This document shows positions 1 to 8,822 of a stretch of 64,000 bases of DNA, piece after piece. This DNA comes from Romboutsia faecis (GTDB lineage Bacteria; Bacillota; Clostridia; Peptostreptococcales; Peptostreptococcaceae), in contig NZ_JACRWE010000001.1 in NCBI RefSeq assembly GCF_014323405.1, positions 558,001-622,000 of the forward strand, given 5' to 3'. A program made the position numbers and the translations under genes. Each line of letters begins with the position of its first letter. The first letter of the stretch is position 1. The notes under the pieces are model-generated. The model had not been told where the DNA came from. It saw only the letters and a list, made by a program, of their open reading frames with translations, and did not search any database.

Positions 1-99
1 AAGCTCAACTTCTCTTTCTAAACATATTTCATGTATTGACATGTTGTATTCGTTACACATTTCTAATAATTCTTTTCCGCTTGTGAAATTATATTTCAT
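1..99 (-). CDS. sdaAA: L-serine dehydratase alpha subunit (N-terminal part, runs off the window)
   Basis: Only the first 33 codons are in the window; the gene continues past its left edge. The protein begins MKYNFTSGKELLEMCNE, which fits the N-terminus of the iron-sulfur L-serine dehydratase alpha subunit. It lies 20 bases after the beta-subunit gene on the same strand, the usual clostridial two-gene arrangement. A GGAGAG ribosome site stands just before the ATG. With SdaAB it would deaminate serine to pyruvate and ammonia. The identification rests on context and on a short N-terminus; the catalytic cysteines lie outside the window. Confidence 0.8.
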   Translation of the reverse strand, partial: MKYNFTSGKELLEMCNEYNMSIHEICLEREVEL

Positions 100-119
100 T
101 GTCTCTCTCTCCTTACTGT

Positions 120-794
120 CTAGAATTTATCTAAAACTACAGCCTTAGCTACAACTTCAAATTTACCTATTTGATCTAATATCTCTTGTTCTAATGTTTC
201 GTCTGTTTCTATAGTTACAAATGTAAACTTAGACCCCGCTGGTCTATTCGTAGACATTGTAGCTATATTCTTATTATTATGAGCAAGAAGTCCAGTTACA
301 AAAGATACTGCTCCTGGTATATCTTTTATTTCTAATATTACAGCTGGTTTTGAACCATTAAAATCTAAAGTTAAACCATCCATTTCAGTAAGTTTTATAT
401 TACCTCCACCGATAGAAGCACCTTTTACTACACTTTTAGTTCCATCTTCTAATAACATTTCCATCTTAACAGTATTAGGATGTTCATTTTCTCCTAAATC
501 AGTTTTTATAAATTCAAACTTAACACCGTTATCTTGTGCTATATCAAAAGAGTTTCTTATTCTAGCATCTTCTGGATCAAATCCTAATATTCCTCCAACT
601 AATGCTTTATCCGTTCCATGACCTTTGTATGTCTCTGCAAATGAACCATGTAGATAGAATTTTACTTCCTTTACAGGTTTTCCTGCTATTTTAGAAGCAG
701 TTTTCCCAAGTCTTGCAGCTCCTGCAGTATGGGAACTAGATGGACCTATCATATTTGGTCCTACAACGTCAAATACACTATAATCTTTAGCCAT
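120..794 (-). CDS. sdaAB: L-serine dehydratase, iron-sulfur-dependent, beta subunit
   Basis: This 224-residue protein has the typical length of the separate beta subunit of clostridial iron-sulfur L-serine dehydratase, which converts serine to pyruvate and ammonia in the cytoplasm. The N-terminus carries the family motif GPSSSHTAGAARLG (about residues 17-30). The C-terminal third is an ACT-like domain (AVILEIKDIPGAVSFV, about residues 150-165). An AGAGAGG ribosome site precedes the ATG. The alpha-subunit gene follows directly, so the two are probably co-transcribed. With the nearby ilvA and ridA it marks an amino-acid deamination region. Confidence 0.95.
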   Translation of the reverse strand: MAKDYSVFDVVGPNMIGPSSSHTAGAARLGKTASKIAGKPVKEVKFYLHGSFAETYKGHGTDKALVGGILGFDPEDARIRNSFDIAQDNGVKFEFIKTDLGENEHPNTVKMEMLLEDGTKSVVKGASIGGGNIKLTEMDGLTLDFNGSKPAVILEIKDIPGAVSFVTGLLAHNNKNIATMSTNRPAGSKFTFVTIETDETLEQEILDQIGKFEVVAKAVVLDKF

Positions 795-1128
795 TGATTT
801 ACCTCTCTCTTCTTAAATGTCAAATTAGGTTAACTGTGAAACCATTTTCTTAAATAGTAATATTATTAACTATGATTTTAATTAAAAAACTAATAACTTT
901 ATAAAATATTATTTAATAACATTAACTATATATCTTAATATTAATTTATATTAATATTATTTATTTTTAAAAAACATATATACTTTTTTCAAGTTTTTTT
1001 ATTGTTCTATTTATATTATATATAAAATTTTATTTTTATGGAATATCTTTTTTCTTATTTTCTTATTTTCTAACTATTTTTTTTTGTATATAAATCCTAT
1101 TTTTACCTTTTTATGAAGAATATTTTAA
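795..1128. other. AT-rich intergenic stretch upstream of sdaAB
   Basis: No coding frame or recognisable RNA was found here. The stretch is extremely rich in A and T, with many TATAAT-like words, and should contain the sdaAB promoter on the minus strand; no single -35/-10 pair stands out. A GGTT/AACC inverted repeat lies near 833-848 but is too short to call an operator. Confidence 0.4.
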
Positions 1129-1129
1129 T

Positions 1130-1163
1130 TTAAAGTAAAAATGACCAGTTACTACTGGTCACT
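1130..1163 (-). terminator. Rho-independent terminator after ridA
   Basis: An 8-bp perfect stem (TGACCAGT with ACTGGTCA, 4-base loop) is followed on the minus strand by a run of T's. It lies 22 bases beyond the ridA stop codon and should end the ilvA-ridA transcript. Confidence 0.85.
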
Positions 1164-1184
1164 TTATATGTTGATTAGCCCTTA

Positions 1185-1565
1185 TTATAATACAGCTATA
1201 ACTTCTATTTCAACTTTAACGTCTTTTGGTAATCTAGCAACTTCTACGCAAGCTCTTGCTGGTTTATTTTCACCGAAAAATTCAGCATAAACTTCATTTA
1301 TTTGTGCAAACTCATTCATATCTTTTATGAAAACTGTAGATTTTACTACATCTGAAAAATCTGCTCCAGCTTCTTTTAATATAGCTTGTACATTCTTTAA
1401 AGATTGAGTAGCTTGAGCTTTAACGTCTCCTTCAACTATTTCCATAGTTTCTGGTACAAATGGAACTTGTCCAGATACAAATAATAAGTTTCCAGCTTTT
1501 ATTGCTTGAGAGTATGGTCCTATAGCTGCTGGTGCATTGTCAGTATGAATTACTTGATGTTTCAT
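1185..1565 (-). CDS. ridA: RidA family enamine/imine deaminase
   Basis: This 126-residue protein has the full length of the RidA (YjgF/YER057c/UK114) family. It contains [16 protein letters not shown] near the N-terminus, FVSGQ and, at the C-terminus, the [21 protein letters not shown] block carrying the arginine that binds the substrate carboxylate. RidA hydrolyses reactive 2-aminoacrylate and 2-aminocrotonate released by PLP-dependent dehydratases. It lies 86 bases after ilvA on the same strand with no terminator between them, and a terminator follows it, so it is likely co-transcribed with the enzyme whose product it removes. AGGAGG precedes the ATG. Confidence 0.95.
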   Translation of the reverse strand: MKHQVIHTDNAPAAIGPYSQAIKAGNLLFVSGQVPFVPETMEIVEGDVKAQATQSLKNVQAILKEAGADFSDVVKSTVFIKDMNEFAQINEVYAEFFGENKPARACVEVARLPKDVKVEIEVIAVL

Positions 1566-1651
1566 TTTTCATTCCTCCTAAAAATTATATATGTTTACAA
1601 CATTTGCTTCTATATTATACTATATCTTAAATAATCTTGTTATACATATTT

Positions 1652-2869
1652 TTATAAATCTTTTATTTCAAATCCTGCAGCTTCTATATCAGATTTTATT
1701 TTTTGTATATGATCATGATCAAATGTTTCTAATACAAATTCTGCATTTTGCTTTCCTATATAAGCTCCAGATGATAATCTAGATTGATTTGCATTTAATA
1801 TATTTGCATTATTTTCGCTTATTATTTTAGTTAATTCAGAGAATCCACCTGGCTTATCAATCATAGTTACGCTAAACGAATATCTTCTTCCTTCTTTAGC
1901 AAGACCACTTCCTATGATTCTATATAGATTATTAACATCTACATTTCCACCAGATATTATACATACAACGTTTTCATTTTCATTCGGAGCATATTTGCCA
2001 CTTAACAATGCAGCAGTTGTTACAGCCCCTGAACCTTCAGCTACAACCTTTAAGTTTTCCATTAAATAAACTATACCTTGAGCTATTTCTTCCTCTTCTA
2101 CTAGAACTACTTCATCTACTAGTTCTTTTATTATTTCAAAAGTCATATCTCCAGGAGTTTTAACAGCTATACCATCTGCTATTGTAGTAGATTTAAATGC
2201 ACTACTAACTTTCCCATTTTTCATAGATTCATGCATAGAAGGTATATTTGCAGTTTGTACACCTATAACTTTAACATTTGGATTTAATGCTTTTGCCGCT
2301 ACCGCAACACCAGCGATTAATCCCCCACCACCAATTGGGCATAAGATTGTATCTACTTTATCATTTAACTGTTCAAATATTTCTAATCCTATAGTTCCTT
2401 GTCCTGCTATAACATGCTTATCATTGAACGGATGTAAGAATGTTGCTCCTGTTTCTTTTTGTATTTCAACAGCTTTTGAATAAGCATCATCATATACTAA
2501 ACCATTTAAAACCACTTCTGCTCCATAACCTTTTGTCGCAGAAACCTTTAATAATGGTGCTGTTGCTGGCATTACTATTGTAGATTTTATTCCACTCATT
2601 TTTGCTCCTAAAGCAACACCTTGAGCATGATTACCTGCACTTGACGCTATGACACCGTTTGCTTTTTCTTCATCAGTTAAATTAGCAATTTTATTGCACG
2701 CTCCTCTTACTTTGAAAGACCCTGTTCTTTGCAGATTTTCACATTTATAAAAAACGTTTGCCTTTGTCTTATTACTAAGACTAGCACACTCTAACATATC
2801 AGTTTTCTTTACTATATCTTTTATAGTTTCCTTTGCTTCTTTTATATCTTGTAATGTAACTTGTAACAT
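1652..2869 (-). CDS. ilvA: Threonine ammonia-lyase (threonine deaminase)
   Basis: A PLP-dependent threonine dehydratase that converts threonine to 2-oxobutyrate and ammonia. The PLP lysine lies in RTGSFKVRGA (about residue 50), the glycine-rich phosphate loop is GGGGLIAG, and the last 75 residues form a single ACT-like domain (SFSVTMIDKPGGFSEL). The length, 405 residues, matches the short TdcB/IlvA class with one ACT domain, which may be catabolic as well as biosynthetic. The start is placed at the ATG preceded by AGGGGG with a 7-base spacer; an upstream in-frame ATG has no ribosome site. No other isoleucine genes are nearby. Confidence 0.93.
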   Translation of the reverse strand: MLQVTLQDIKEAKETIKDIVKKTDMLECASLSNKTKANVFYKCENLQRTGSFKVRGACNKIANLTDEEKANGVIASSAGNHAQGVALGAKMSGIKSTIVMPATAPLLKVSATKGYGAEVVLNGLVYDDAYSKAVEIQKETGATFLHPFNDKHVIAGQGTIGLEIFEQLNDKVDTILCPIGGGGLIAGVAVAAKALNPNVKVIGVQTANIPSMHESMKNGKVSSAFKSTTIADGIAVKTPGDMTFEIIKELVDEVVLVEEEEIAQGIVYLMENLKVVAEGSGAVTTAALLSGKYAPNENENVVCIISGGNVDVNNLYRIIGSGLAKEGRRYSFSVTMIDKPGGFSELTKIISENNANILNANQSRLSSGAYIGKQNAEFVLETFDHDHIQKIKSDIEAAGFEIKDL

Positions 2870-3081
2870 AATATTACCCCCTACAACTTTATTAAATTTA
2901 TCGACATTTTTTAACATTTTGTGTGTTATTTTTTCTACAAACTAATTATATTATTAACTATTAGGATTCGTCAACATTTTTTTTGAAATTGTTTTCTTAT
3001 TAAATAACAAAATACCACTCAACACTTGTTAAGTAGCCTTTTTAAAGCAAATTAAAATAAATTTTACATTTGAATTTTAAA

Positions 3082-3243
3082 TTATTTTTTCTTCATATTT
3101 TTCCTTGTATCAATATAAATGGCTTCAATTATAATAATACCTGTTATTATACCTCCTATACTACCCACTCTAGCTACTTCTAAAGATTCTGCTAATCCAT
3201 AAAATAAAAAAATACCGCCTAAAATAAATTTTAGGCAGTATTT
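3082..3243 (-). pseudogene. Remnant or start-less ORF of a small membrane protein
   Basis: An open frame of 53 codons ends in KNMKKK and reads like a real small membrane protein: one hydrophobic segment containing LKFILGGIFLFYGLAESL and a second containing GGIITGIIIIEAIYID. No ATG, GTG or TTG opens it before the middle of the frame. An ATG lies three codons upstream, but an in-frame TAA separates it from the frame. The first codons coincide with the leuS terminator hairpin. It may be a decayed gene, or a gene whose start was lost when the terminator was placed here. Function unknown. Confidence 0.35.
3203..3243 (-). terminator. Rho-independent terminator after leuS
   Basis: A stem of about 12 bp (TACTGCCTAAAA paired with TTTTAGGCGGTA, one G-T pair) with a short AT loop, followed by TTTTTTTATTTT on the minus strand. 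It begins 13 bases after the leuS stop. Confidence 0.88.
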
Positions 3244-3255
3244 TTATTTCATATA

Positions 3256-5676
3256 TTATTTAACAACTATGTTAACTAATTTTTTAGGAACGGCAACTAC
3301 TTTTACTATAGTTTTTCCTTCTACTAAAGCTTTTATCTTTTCATCAGCCATAGCTAATTCTTGCATTTCATCTCTTGATACATTAGCCCCAACTGTTAAT
3401 TTCCCTCTTACTTTACCATTAACTTGAACTACAACTTCAACTTCATCTTTAACTAATGCAGTTTCATCATATTTTGGCCAGCTTATATCAAATACGCTAC
3501 CTTCTTTACCTATCATAGTCCATAATTCTTCACCTATATGAGGAGTGAATGGCGCAAGTATAGTTACTATAGTTTCTATACCTTCTTTTATAATAGCATT
3601 ATTTTTGCTATCTAATTCTTTGTACTTGTACATTTCGTTTATTAATTCCATTAAAGCAGATATAGCTGTGTTGAATCCAAACTTTTCACTTAAATCTTCT
3701 GTAACTTTCTTAAGTGTTGCATGTATTGTGTATCTCATAGCTTTATCTTCTTTAGTTAATTCACCCATATTAGTATCACTCTTAGCAACTTCTGCTAATT
3801 CATCAACTAATCTATAAACTCTGTTTAAGAATCTATAACATCCTTCAACACCTTGCTCAGACCAATCTAGATCTCTTTCTGGTGGTGCTGCGAATAATAC
3901 GAATAATCTTGCAGTATCTGCACCAAACTCTTCTATTATTTCAAGAGGTGAAACTACGTTTCCTTTTGACTTACTCATCTTGCTACCTTCTTTAAGAACC
4001 ATACCTTGAGTTAATAAGTTCTTAAATGGCTCTTTAAAATCAACAAGTCCCATATCATTAAATGCTTTTACAAAGAATCTTGAGTAAAGTAAGTGCATTA
4101 TAGCATGCTCTACCCCACCTATATATTGGTCAACTGGCATCCACTTATTTACTACTTCTGAATCAAATATGTTTTCAGTATTCTTAGGATCTATGTATCT
4201 TAAGAAGTACCAAGAAGAATCAACAAATGTATCCATTGTATCAACTTCTCTTCTAGCTTCTTTTCCACAACATGGACAAGCTGTTGTCATAAACTCTTTT
4301 GAAGTAGTAAGTGGAGATTCACCTTTTCCAGTAAATTCAACATCAGTTGGTAATAATACTGGTAGGTTTTCTTTTTTCTCTGGAACTACACCACAAGTAT
4401 CACAATAAACAACCGGTATTGGACATCCCCAATATCTTTGTCTAGAAAGTAACCAGTCTCTTAATCTATAGTTGACTGTTTTCTTTCCTCTGTTCATCTC
4501 TTCTATTTTTTCTATTATTTTACCAAATGCTTCAGATGCTTCCATTCCATTGAATTCACCTGAGTTTATCATTTTATTATCTTCATCTATTACAGGTATT
4601 ATTTCTAAATTATATTTCTCAGCAAATTCTCTATCTCTTTCATCATGGGCTGGAACTGCCATTATAGCACCTGTACCATAGTCAGCTAGTACATAATTTG
4701 CTATCCATATTGGAGCTTTTTCTCCAGTTAATGGATTTATTACATATCTACCTATAAACATACCTTCTTTTTCTACATCTGTAGAAGTTCTTTCTATTTC
4801 AGTCATAGTATGCATTTTTGCAACAAATGCATCAGCATCAGATTCATACTCTGTACCAGCAACTAATTCTTTAACTAAATCATGCTCTGGAGCAAGAACC
4901 ATATATGTAACACCATGAACAGTATCTGGTCTAGTTGTAAATACAGTCATAGATTTGTCAGTTCCATCTATATCAAATACTATTTCTGCACCTGTACTTT
5001 TTCCTATCCAGTTCTTTTGCATTAACTTAACTTTTTCTGGCCATCCATCTAAAGTATCTAAATCTTGAAGTAACTCTTCAGCATATTGAGTAGTTTTGAA
5101 GTACCATTGTTCTAAGTCCTTCTTTATAACCACAGAATCACATCTTTCACATTGTCCTTGAACAACTTGCTCATTTGCAAGAACAGTTTCACAAGATGGG
5201 CACCAGTTAACAAAAGATTTTTTCTTATATGCTAGTCCATGTTCTAAGAACTTTAAGAATATCTCTTGAGTAAACTTATAGTATTCTGGAGTAGAAGTTG
5301 CAACTTCTCTATCCCAGTCGTAACTAAGACCTAATAATTTTAATTGACCTTTCATATCTTCTATATTTTCCATAGTCCATTTATGTGGATGTATCCCATG
5401 CTTTATAGCTGCATTTTCAGCTGGAAGACCAAATGAGTCCCATCCCATTGGATGTAGAACATTGTATCCTTCCATTTTCTTAAATCTAGCAACAACGTCA
5501 CCTATAGAGTAATTTCTAACGTGACCCATATGTATTTTCCCTGATGGATATGGGAACATTTCTAAAGTGTAATAATTTGGCTTAGAAGTATCAAGTGTAT
5601 CAGTTTTATATTGATCATTTTCAGCCCAAGTTTTTTGCCATTTCGACTCAACGTTTTTATGATTGTAAACGCTCAT
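3256..5676 (-). CDS. leuS: Leucyl-tRNA synthetase
   Basis: An 806-residue bacterial-type class I leucyl-tRNA synthetase that charges tRNA-Leu. The HIGH signature is HMGHVRN (about residue 50) and the KMSKS signature is KMSKSKGN (about residue 577). Between them lie a zinc-ribbon-like CPSCETVL...CERC pair, the CP1 editing domain ([22 protein letters not shown]) and the conserved [13 protein letters not shown] block. The C-terminus carries the [10 protein letters not shown] motif. A leucine T-box precedes the gene and a terminator follows it, so it is its own transcription unit at the end of the nadD-yqeK-rsfS series. Confidence 0.98.
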   Translation of the reverse strand: MSVYNHKNVESKWQKTWAENDQYKTDTLDTSKPNYYTLEMFPYPSGKIHMGHVRNYSIGDVVARFKKMEGYNVLHPMGWDSFGLPAENAAIKHGIHPHKWTMENIEDMKGQLKLLGLSYDWDREVATSTPEYYKFTQEIFLKFLEHGLAYKKKSFVNWCPSCETVLANEQVVQGQCERCDSVVIKKDLEQWYFKTTQYAEELLQDLDTLDGWPEKVKLMQKNWIGKSTGAEIVFDIDGTDKSMTVFTTRPDTVHGVTYMVLAPEHDLVKELVAGTEYESDADAFVAKMHTMTEIERTSTDVEKEGMFIGRYVINPLTGEKAPIWIANYVLADYGTGAIMAVPAHDERDREFAEKYNLEIIPVIDEDNKMINSGEFNGMEASEAFGKIIEKIEEMNRGKKTVNYRLRDWLLSRQRYWGCPIPVVYCDTCGVVPEKKENLPVLLPTDVEFTGKGESPLTTSKEFMTTACPCCGKEARREVDTMDTFVDSSWYFLRYIDPKNTENIFDSEVVNKWMPVDQYIGGVEHAIMHLLYSRFFVKAFNDMGLVDFKEPFKNLLTQGMVLKEGSKMSKSKGNVVSPLEIIEEFGADTARLFVLFAAPPERDLDWSEQGVEGCYRFLNRVYRLVDELAEVAKSDTNMGELTKEDKAMRYTIHATLKKVTEDLSEKFGFNTAISALMELINEMYKYKELDSKNNAIIKEGIETIVTILAPFTPHIGEELWTMIGKEGSVFDISWPKYDETALVKDEVEVVVQVNGKVRGKLTVGANVSRDEMQELAMADEKIKALVEGKTIVKVVAVPKKLVNIVVK

Positions 5677-5761
5677 TACTTTTCCTCCTTATATCTTTTA
5701 TTATTAATTAGTCTATAAAAGTTATTTTATCCATATTTCGATAAATTTAACTTCTTAAACA

Positions 5762-5992
5762 ATAAAAAAATCCTCAGTCTCTAAACAAAAATTGTTTAGG
5801 GACGAGGATTATATCTTCGCGGTACCACCCTAATTAGTCTAAAAATAGACTCTCTTAGATAGTTTTTATGCCAACTACGGCCAAATAGTTATATTCTAGC
5901 AAGTTCAAAGGTCAAATTTACTAGTTCACAGCAACCACTAGCTCTCTGATAAAATCTTTACTTTTACTACTCTAGCCTATTCGATAAATTTA
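5762..5992 (-). promoter_or_regulatory. T-box leader controlling leuS, with its terminator
   Basis: The minus strand carries the T-box sequence AATTAGGGTGGTACCGCG at 5819-5836, the element that pairs with the acceptor end of uncharged tRNA. It is followed by a terminator hairpin of about 18 bp (5766-5811: CCTCGTCCCTAAAC with GTTTAGAGACTGAGG) and a T-run. Upstream lie stem I features, including AGAGAGC and TGTGAAC. The specifier side reads GAACTTG at about 5900-5906; read as CTT or as TTG, both codons are leucine. When uncharged tRNA-Leu accumulates it would stabilise the antiterminator and allow leuS expression. Confidence 0.93.
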
Positions 5993-6023
5993 TTTAATAT
6001 TATAATTACCTATATTAGCATTA

Positions 6024-6374
6024 TTATGCTAAAGTGTCAACATCTACATATGGAGCATCTTTCCATAACTTTTCTAAATTGTAGAATCCTCTTTGCTCTT
6101 CATTGAATATGTGAACTATTACATCACCATAATCAAGAAGTACCCAAGTTTGAGTTTCGTATCCTTCTTTTCCTCTTGGCTCTATTCCTAGTTTTGTTAA
6201 TTCATCTTCTACGTTATCAGCTATAGCTTTAACTTGTCTTTGAGAACTAGCTGTAGCTATAACAAAGTAATCACATAAACTTGAAACTGCACCAATATTT
6301 ATTATAGATATATCTTGACCAATTTTATCGTCTATTGCATCATATATTACTTTTGTCATTTCATTTACTGTCAT
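6024..6374 (-). CDS. rsfS: Ribosome silencing factor RsfS
   Basis: A 116-residue protein of the RsfS/YbeB/Iojap family. It binds ribosomal protein L14 and blocks joining of the subunits when nutrients are short. Family motifs are CDYFVIATASSQRQVKAIADNVE (about residues 34-56), PRGKEGYETQTWVLLDYGDVIVHIFNEE and the terminal YNLEKLW. It sits between yqeK and leuS, as in many Firmicutes. A TATAAT word on the minus strand at 6414-6419 suggests a promoter of its own. A GTGAGGAA ribosome site precedes the ATG. Confidence 0.95.
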   Translation of the reverse strand: MTVNEMTKVIYDAIDDKIGQDISIINIGAVSSLCDYFVIATASSQRQVKAIADNVEDELTKLGIEPRGKEGYETQTWVLLDYGDVIVHIFNEEQRGFYNLEKLWKDAPYVDVDTLA

Positions 6375-6494
6375 ATTTATTCCTCACTTTCCTAAATTTA
6401 AGCATGTTTTATTATTATACCATAAATAGTCTACACTAACTATTTTATTTTTTATATGATTATTATCTGTTATTGTTCCATATAATATATAAAA

Positions 6495-7061
6495 TTATAA
6501 ATTTCTCATAATATAATTTCTTGCACTTACTGTCCTAGGATGTATTAACTGTTTGTTACCGATTACAAACTTTATAGTATTATCAAAAGAAATTAGTAAT
6601 GCTTCATCTAATTTTCCACTATAACTTAAATTTCTTAATAAATCTACATTTGGGAAGTTTCTACTTTCTTCTATCAAGTCTGCCATATAAATTATTTTTT
6701 CTAGCAAACTCATATTTTCCTTTCCTGTCGTATGATATCTTATTGCATCTATTATTTCTATATCATTTATTTTAAATTCATACTGTGCTATGTATGATCC
6801 TATAATACTATGCGAAAGCGCTAAGTTATTCATTTCATACTCATCTAAATTTATATTGTATTTCTTTACATAGTAATCAACTTGATCATTGTTTAAGTAT
6901 TTAGCGCAGTCATGAGTTATTCCAGCTATATATGCCTTTTCTTTGTCACAATCATATATATCACATAATTTAACTGCACAATTTGCTACATTTAAAGAAT
7001 GCTGCATCCTTCTTTCTGGCAACATTTCTACTAACTTTTCATTAATCTCTGTTAATGTCAT
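6495..7061 (-). CDS. yqeK: YqeK family HD-domain symmetrical Ap4A hydrolase
   Basis: A 188-residue HD-domain protein matching the YqeK family, whose members cleave diadenosine tetraphosphate symmetrically to ADP. The metal-binding residues are visible as H in RMQHSLNVA, the HD pair in GITHDCAKYL, and later histidines in ALSHSIIG and AIRYHTTGKENM. The ATG directly follows the stop codon of nadD (TAA-ATG), so translation is probably coupled. The nadD-yqeK-rsfS order is conserved in Firmicutes and supports the assignment. Confidence 0.92.
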   Translation of the reverse strand: MTLTEINEKLVEMLPERRMQHSLNVANCAVKLCDIYDCDKEKAYIAGITHDCAKYLNNDQVDYYVKKYNINLDEYEMNNLALSHSIIGSYIAQYEFKINDIEIIDAIRYHTTGKENMSLLEKIIYMADLIEESRNFPNVDLLRNLSYSGKLDEALLISFDNTIKFVIGNKQLIHPRTVSARNYIMRNL

Positions 7062-7751
7062 TTATTCCACTCCCATTTTATATAACTTCTTATTGTGTAT
7101 ATACTTTTCTACATTTTCAGGAAGCAAATACCTTACAGATTTCCTAGCTTTTAATTGTTGTCTTATATATGTAGATGATATATCCAATGATGGAACATAT
7201 ACACTTATAATATTAGCATTATATTTTTCTTTAAGTTTTTCTATTTTTTCTTGAGCTTCTAATAAACTTATCCCCGGTCTTGTTGCAGCTATAAAATTAG
7301 CCAACTTGAAATTCTCTTCTACTTCCTTCCACGTTTCAATGTCACATATTGCATCTGCACCAGTTATAAAATACATTTCACAGTTGCTATATGATTCTTT
7401 TAAAGATCTTAAAGTATCTACAGTATAAGTTCTTGTTTCACTTTTTATCTCTGTATCTAAAACTAAAAAATCATCGTTATTCTCAGTTGATACTAAAACC
7501 ATGTTATATCTGTCATACTTATTAGTTACATTAAGTAATTTATGAGGAGGATTTCCTGTAGGTATAAAAATTATCTTATCTAGTTGGTATTTGTCCCTAA
7601 TAAATTCTGCCGTAGCCAAATGAGCATAATGTATCGGATCAAAAGTCCCTCCCATTATACCTATTCTCATTTTAGAATTATTTTTTTTAAATCGCTCTAG
7701 CTTAATAGTATTTATATTTTTTGCATTTTTAACTAGATCATCAACCCTCAT
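7062..7751 (-). CDS. nadD: Nicotinate-nucleotide adenylyltransferase
   Basis: NadD adenylates nicotinate mononucleotide in NAD synthesis. The nucleotidyltransferase signature GGTFDPIHYAHL and the C-terminal SSTYIRQQLKARKSVRYLLP block (the family ISSTxIR motif) are both present. The ribosome site AAGGAG lies 7 bases before the first ATG, which puts 27 charged residues before the usual MRIGIMGGTFDP start; the internal ATG has only a run of A's before it. The extended start is therefore preferred, though unusual. The gene is divergent from recX and immediately upstream of yqeK. Confidence 0.93.
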   Translation of the reverse strand: MRVDDLVKNAKNINTIKLERFKKNNSKMRIGIMGGTFDPIHYAHLATAEFIRDKYQLDKIIFIPTGNPPHKLLNVTNKYDRYNMVLVSTENNDDFLVLDTEIKSETRTYTVDTLRSLKESYSNCEMYFITGADAICDIETWKEVEENFKLANFIAATRPGISLLEAQEKIEKLKEKYNANIISVYVPSLDISSTYIRQQLKARKSVRYLLPENVEKYIHNKKLYKMGVE

Positions 7752-7967
7752 ATTTTGTCTCCTTTTTATAAATATATTATTATTGTATCATTATTTCAAT
7801 TTTATAAGGTAATAAATCGCACATTTTAGTATATAATCATATCTATAAGGTACTTATATTTTTTAGTATAATTTTATATTAACTATTTGATATTTTACCT
7901 TAAATTTCCTAAAATACAAGACGTAAAATACATATAATTAACATTTTAATAATTTAAAATTATTAAT

Positions 7968-7988
7968 TATAATAGTACACCAAAGGAG
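7968..7988 (+). promoter_or_regulatory. recX -10 element and ribosome binding site
   Basis: A perfect TATAAT lies at 7968-7973, with a poor -35 region. The AAGGAG ribosome site at about 7983-7988 lies 8 bases before the recX ATG. The very short leader suggests transcription starts close to the ribosome site. Confidence 0.4.
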
Positions 7989-7996
7989 TTTTATAC

Positions 7997-8635
7997 ATGG
8001 CTATAATTACTAAAATAGAACAACAAAAAAAGAACGAGGATAGGGTTAACATTTATGTTAATGATGAGTTTTTTACAGCAATCTTTAAAGAATTAGTTTT
8101 TACTTTTAACCTAAAAAAAGGTGATGAAATTGATGAGGAATACTTAAAATCAATATTAAGTGATGAAATGTATCTTAAAGCTAAAAATAAGGCTTTAAAT
8201 ATACTCTCTAAAGCAGATCAAGCAGAGAAAAAAATCAGAGAAAAATTATCTAATGATTTCGAAGAAGATACTATAAATAGAGTAATCGAATTTTTGAAAA
8301 AAAATAATTTTATAAACGATAATCTACTAGCTCAAAAAATAGTAAACACTAATCTTAATTTAAATAAATGTGGTAAAAATAGAATTAAACAAAATCTTTA
8401 TAATAAAGGTTTAGATGCATCTGCTATTAATGAAGCTATGTCAGATATAGATAATGACGCTGAGTTTGAAAATGCTATGTATTTAGCAAAAAAAAGATAT
8501 GAACGTTTAAAGAATGAAGACAAAAGAAAAATTCATCAAAAACTATCTCAACATTTAGCATATAAAGGTTTTAATTATGATATTATAAAGAGGACATTAA
8601 ATAAGTTATTAAGCTACGATGAGTATGATATATAA
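7997..8635 (+). CDS. recX: Regulatory protein RecX
   Basis: A 212-residue protein with the three-helix repeat pattern of RecX, which binds RecA filaments and limits recombinase activity. It is lysine- and asparagine-rich and contains ALNILSKADQAEKKIREKLSNDF (first repeat), VIEFLKKNNFINDNLLAQKIV (second) and the C-terminal KISQHLAYKGF-like segment. The N-terminal block (IYVNDEFFTAIFKELV) is the extension typical of Firmicutes RecX. It stands alone on the plus strand between minus-strand genes, followed only by a tiny ORF. Confidence 0.88.
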   Translation: MAIITKIEQQKKNEDRVNIYVNDEFFTAIFKELVFTFNLKKGDEIDEEYLKSILSDEMYLKAKNKALNILSKADQAEKKIREKLSNDFEEDTINRVIEFLKKNNFINDNLLAQKIVNTNLNLNKCGKNRIKQNLYNKGLDASAINEAMSDIDNDAEFENAMYLAKKRYERLKNEDKRKIHQKLSQHLAYKGFNYDIIKRTLNKLLSYDEYDI

Positions 8636-8661
8636 TTTACTTTAACTTTGGAGGTTATTTT

Positions 8662-8739
8662 ATGAAAATAGCAGTAGGTATCTTTAGTTTTTTACTAGGA
8701 TTATATAATCTAAAACAACTTTATAAACTTGATAGTTAA
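8662..8739 (+). CDS. 25-residue single-span membrane peptide
   Basis: A very short ORF with a strong ribosome site (TTGGAGG, 8-base spacer) encodes a 25-residue peptide, MKIAVGIFSFLLGLYNLKQL followed by YKLDS. It is one hydrophobic helix followed by a polar tail. It starts 26 bases after the recX stop and is probably on the same transcript. The stop codon overlaps the first arm of a large hairpin. No function can be assigned. The good ribosome site and the sensible membrane-peptide composition argue that it is translated. Confidence 0.55.
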   Translation: MKIAVGIFSFLLGLYNLKQLYKLDS

Positions 8740-8803
8740 ATTTAAAGGGCTGTACTAAGCTAAATATTTTATATATTAGCTTTTATACATGTCCTTTAAA
8801 TTT
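8738..8803. terminator. Large hairpin between convergent recX and ECF genes
   Basis: Outer arms AAATTTAAAGG and CCTTTAAATTT are perfectly complementary over 11 bp and enclose an imperfect inner stem (GCTAAATAT with ATATTAGC). It lies between convergent genes and probably ends transcription in both directions, although neither side has a clean T-run. Confidence 0.55.
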
Positions 8804-8822
8804 TATATTCTATAAGATATTA

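Noticed and set aside
2918..3081. Possible riboswitch before ilvA
   Set aside because: No terminator or T-box sequence was found upstream of ilvA; only AT-rich promoter-like DNA.
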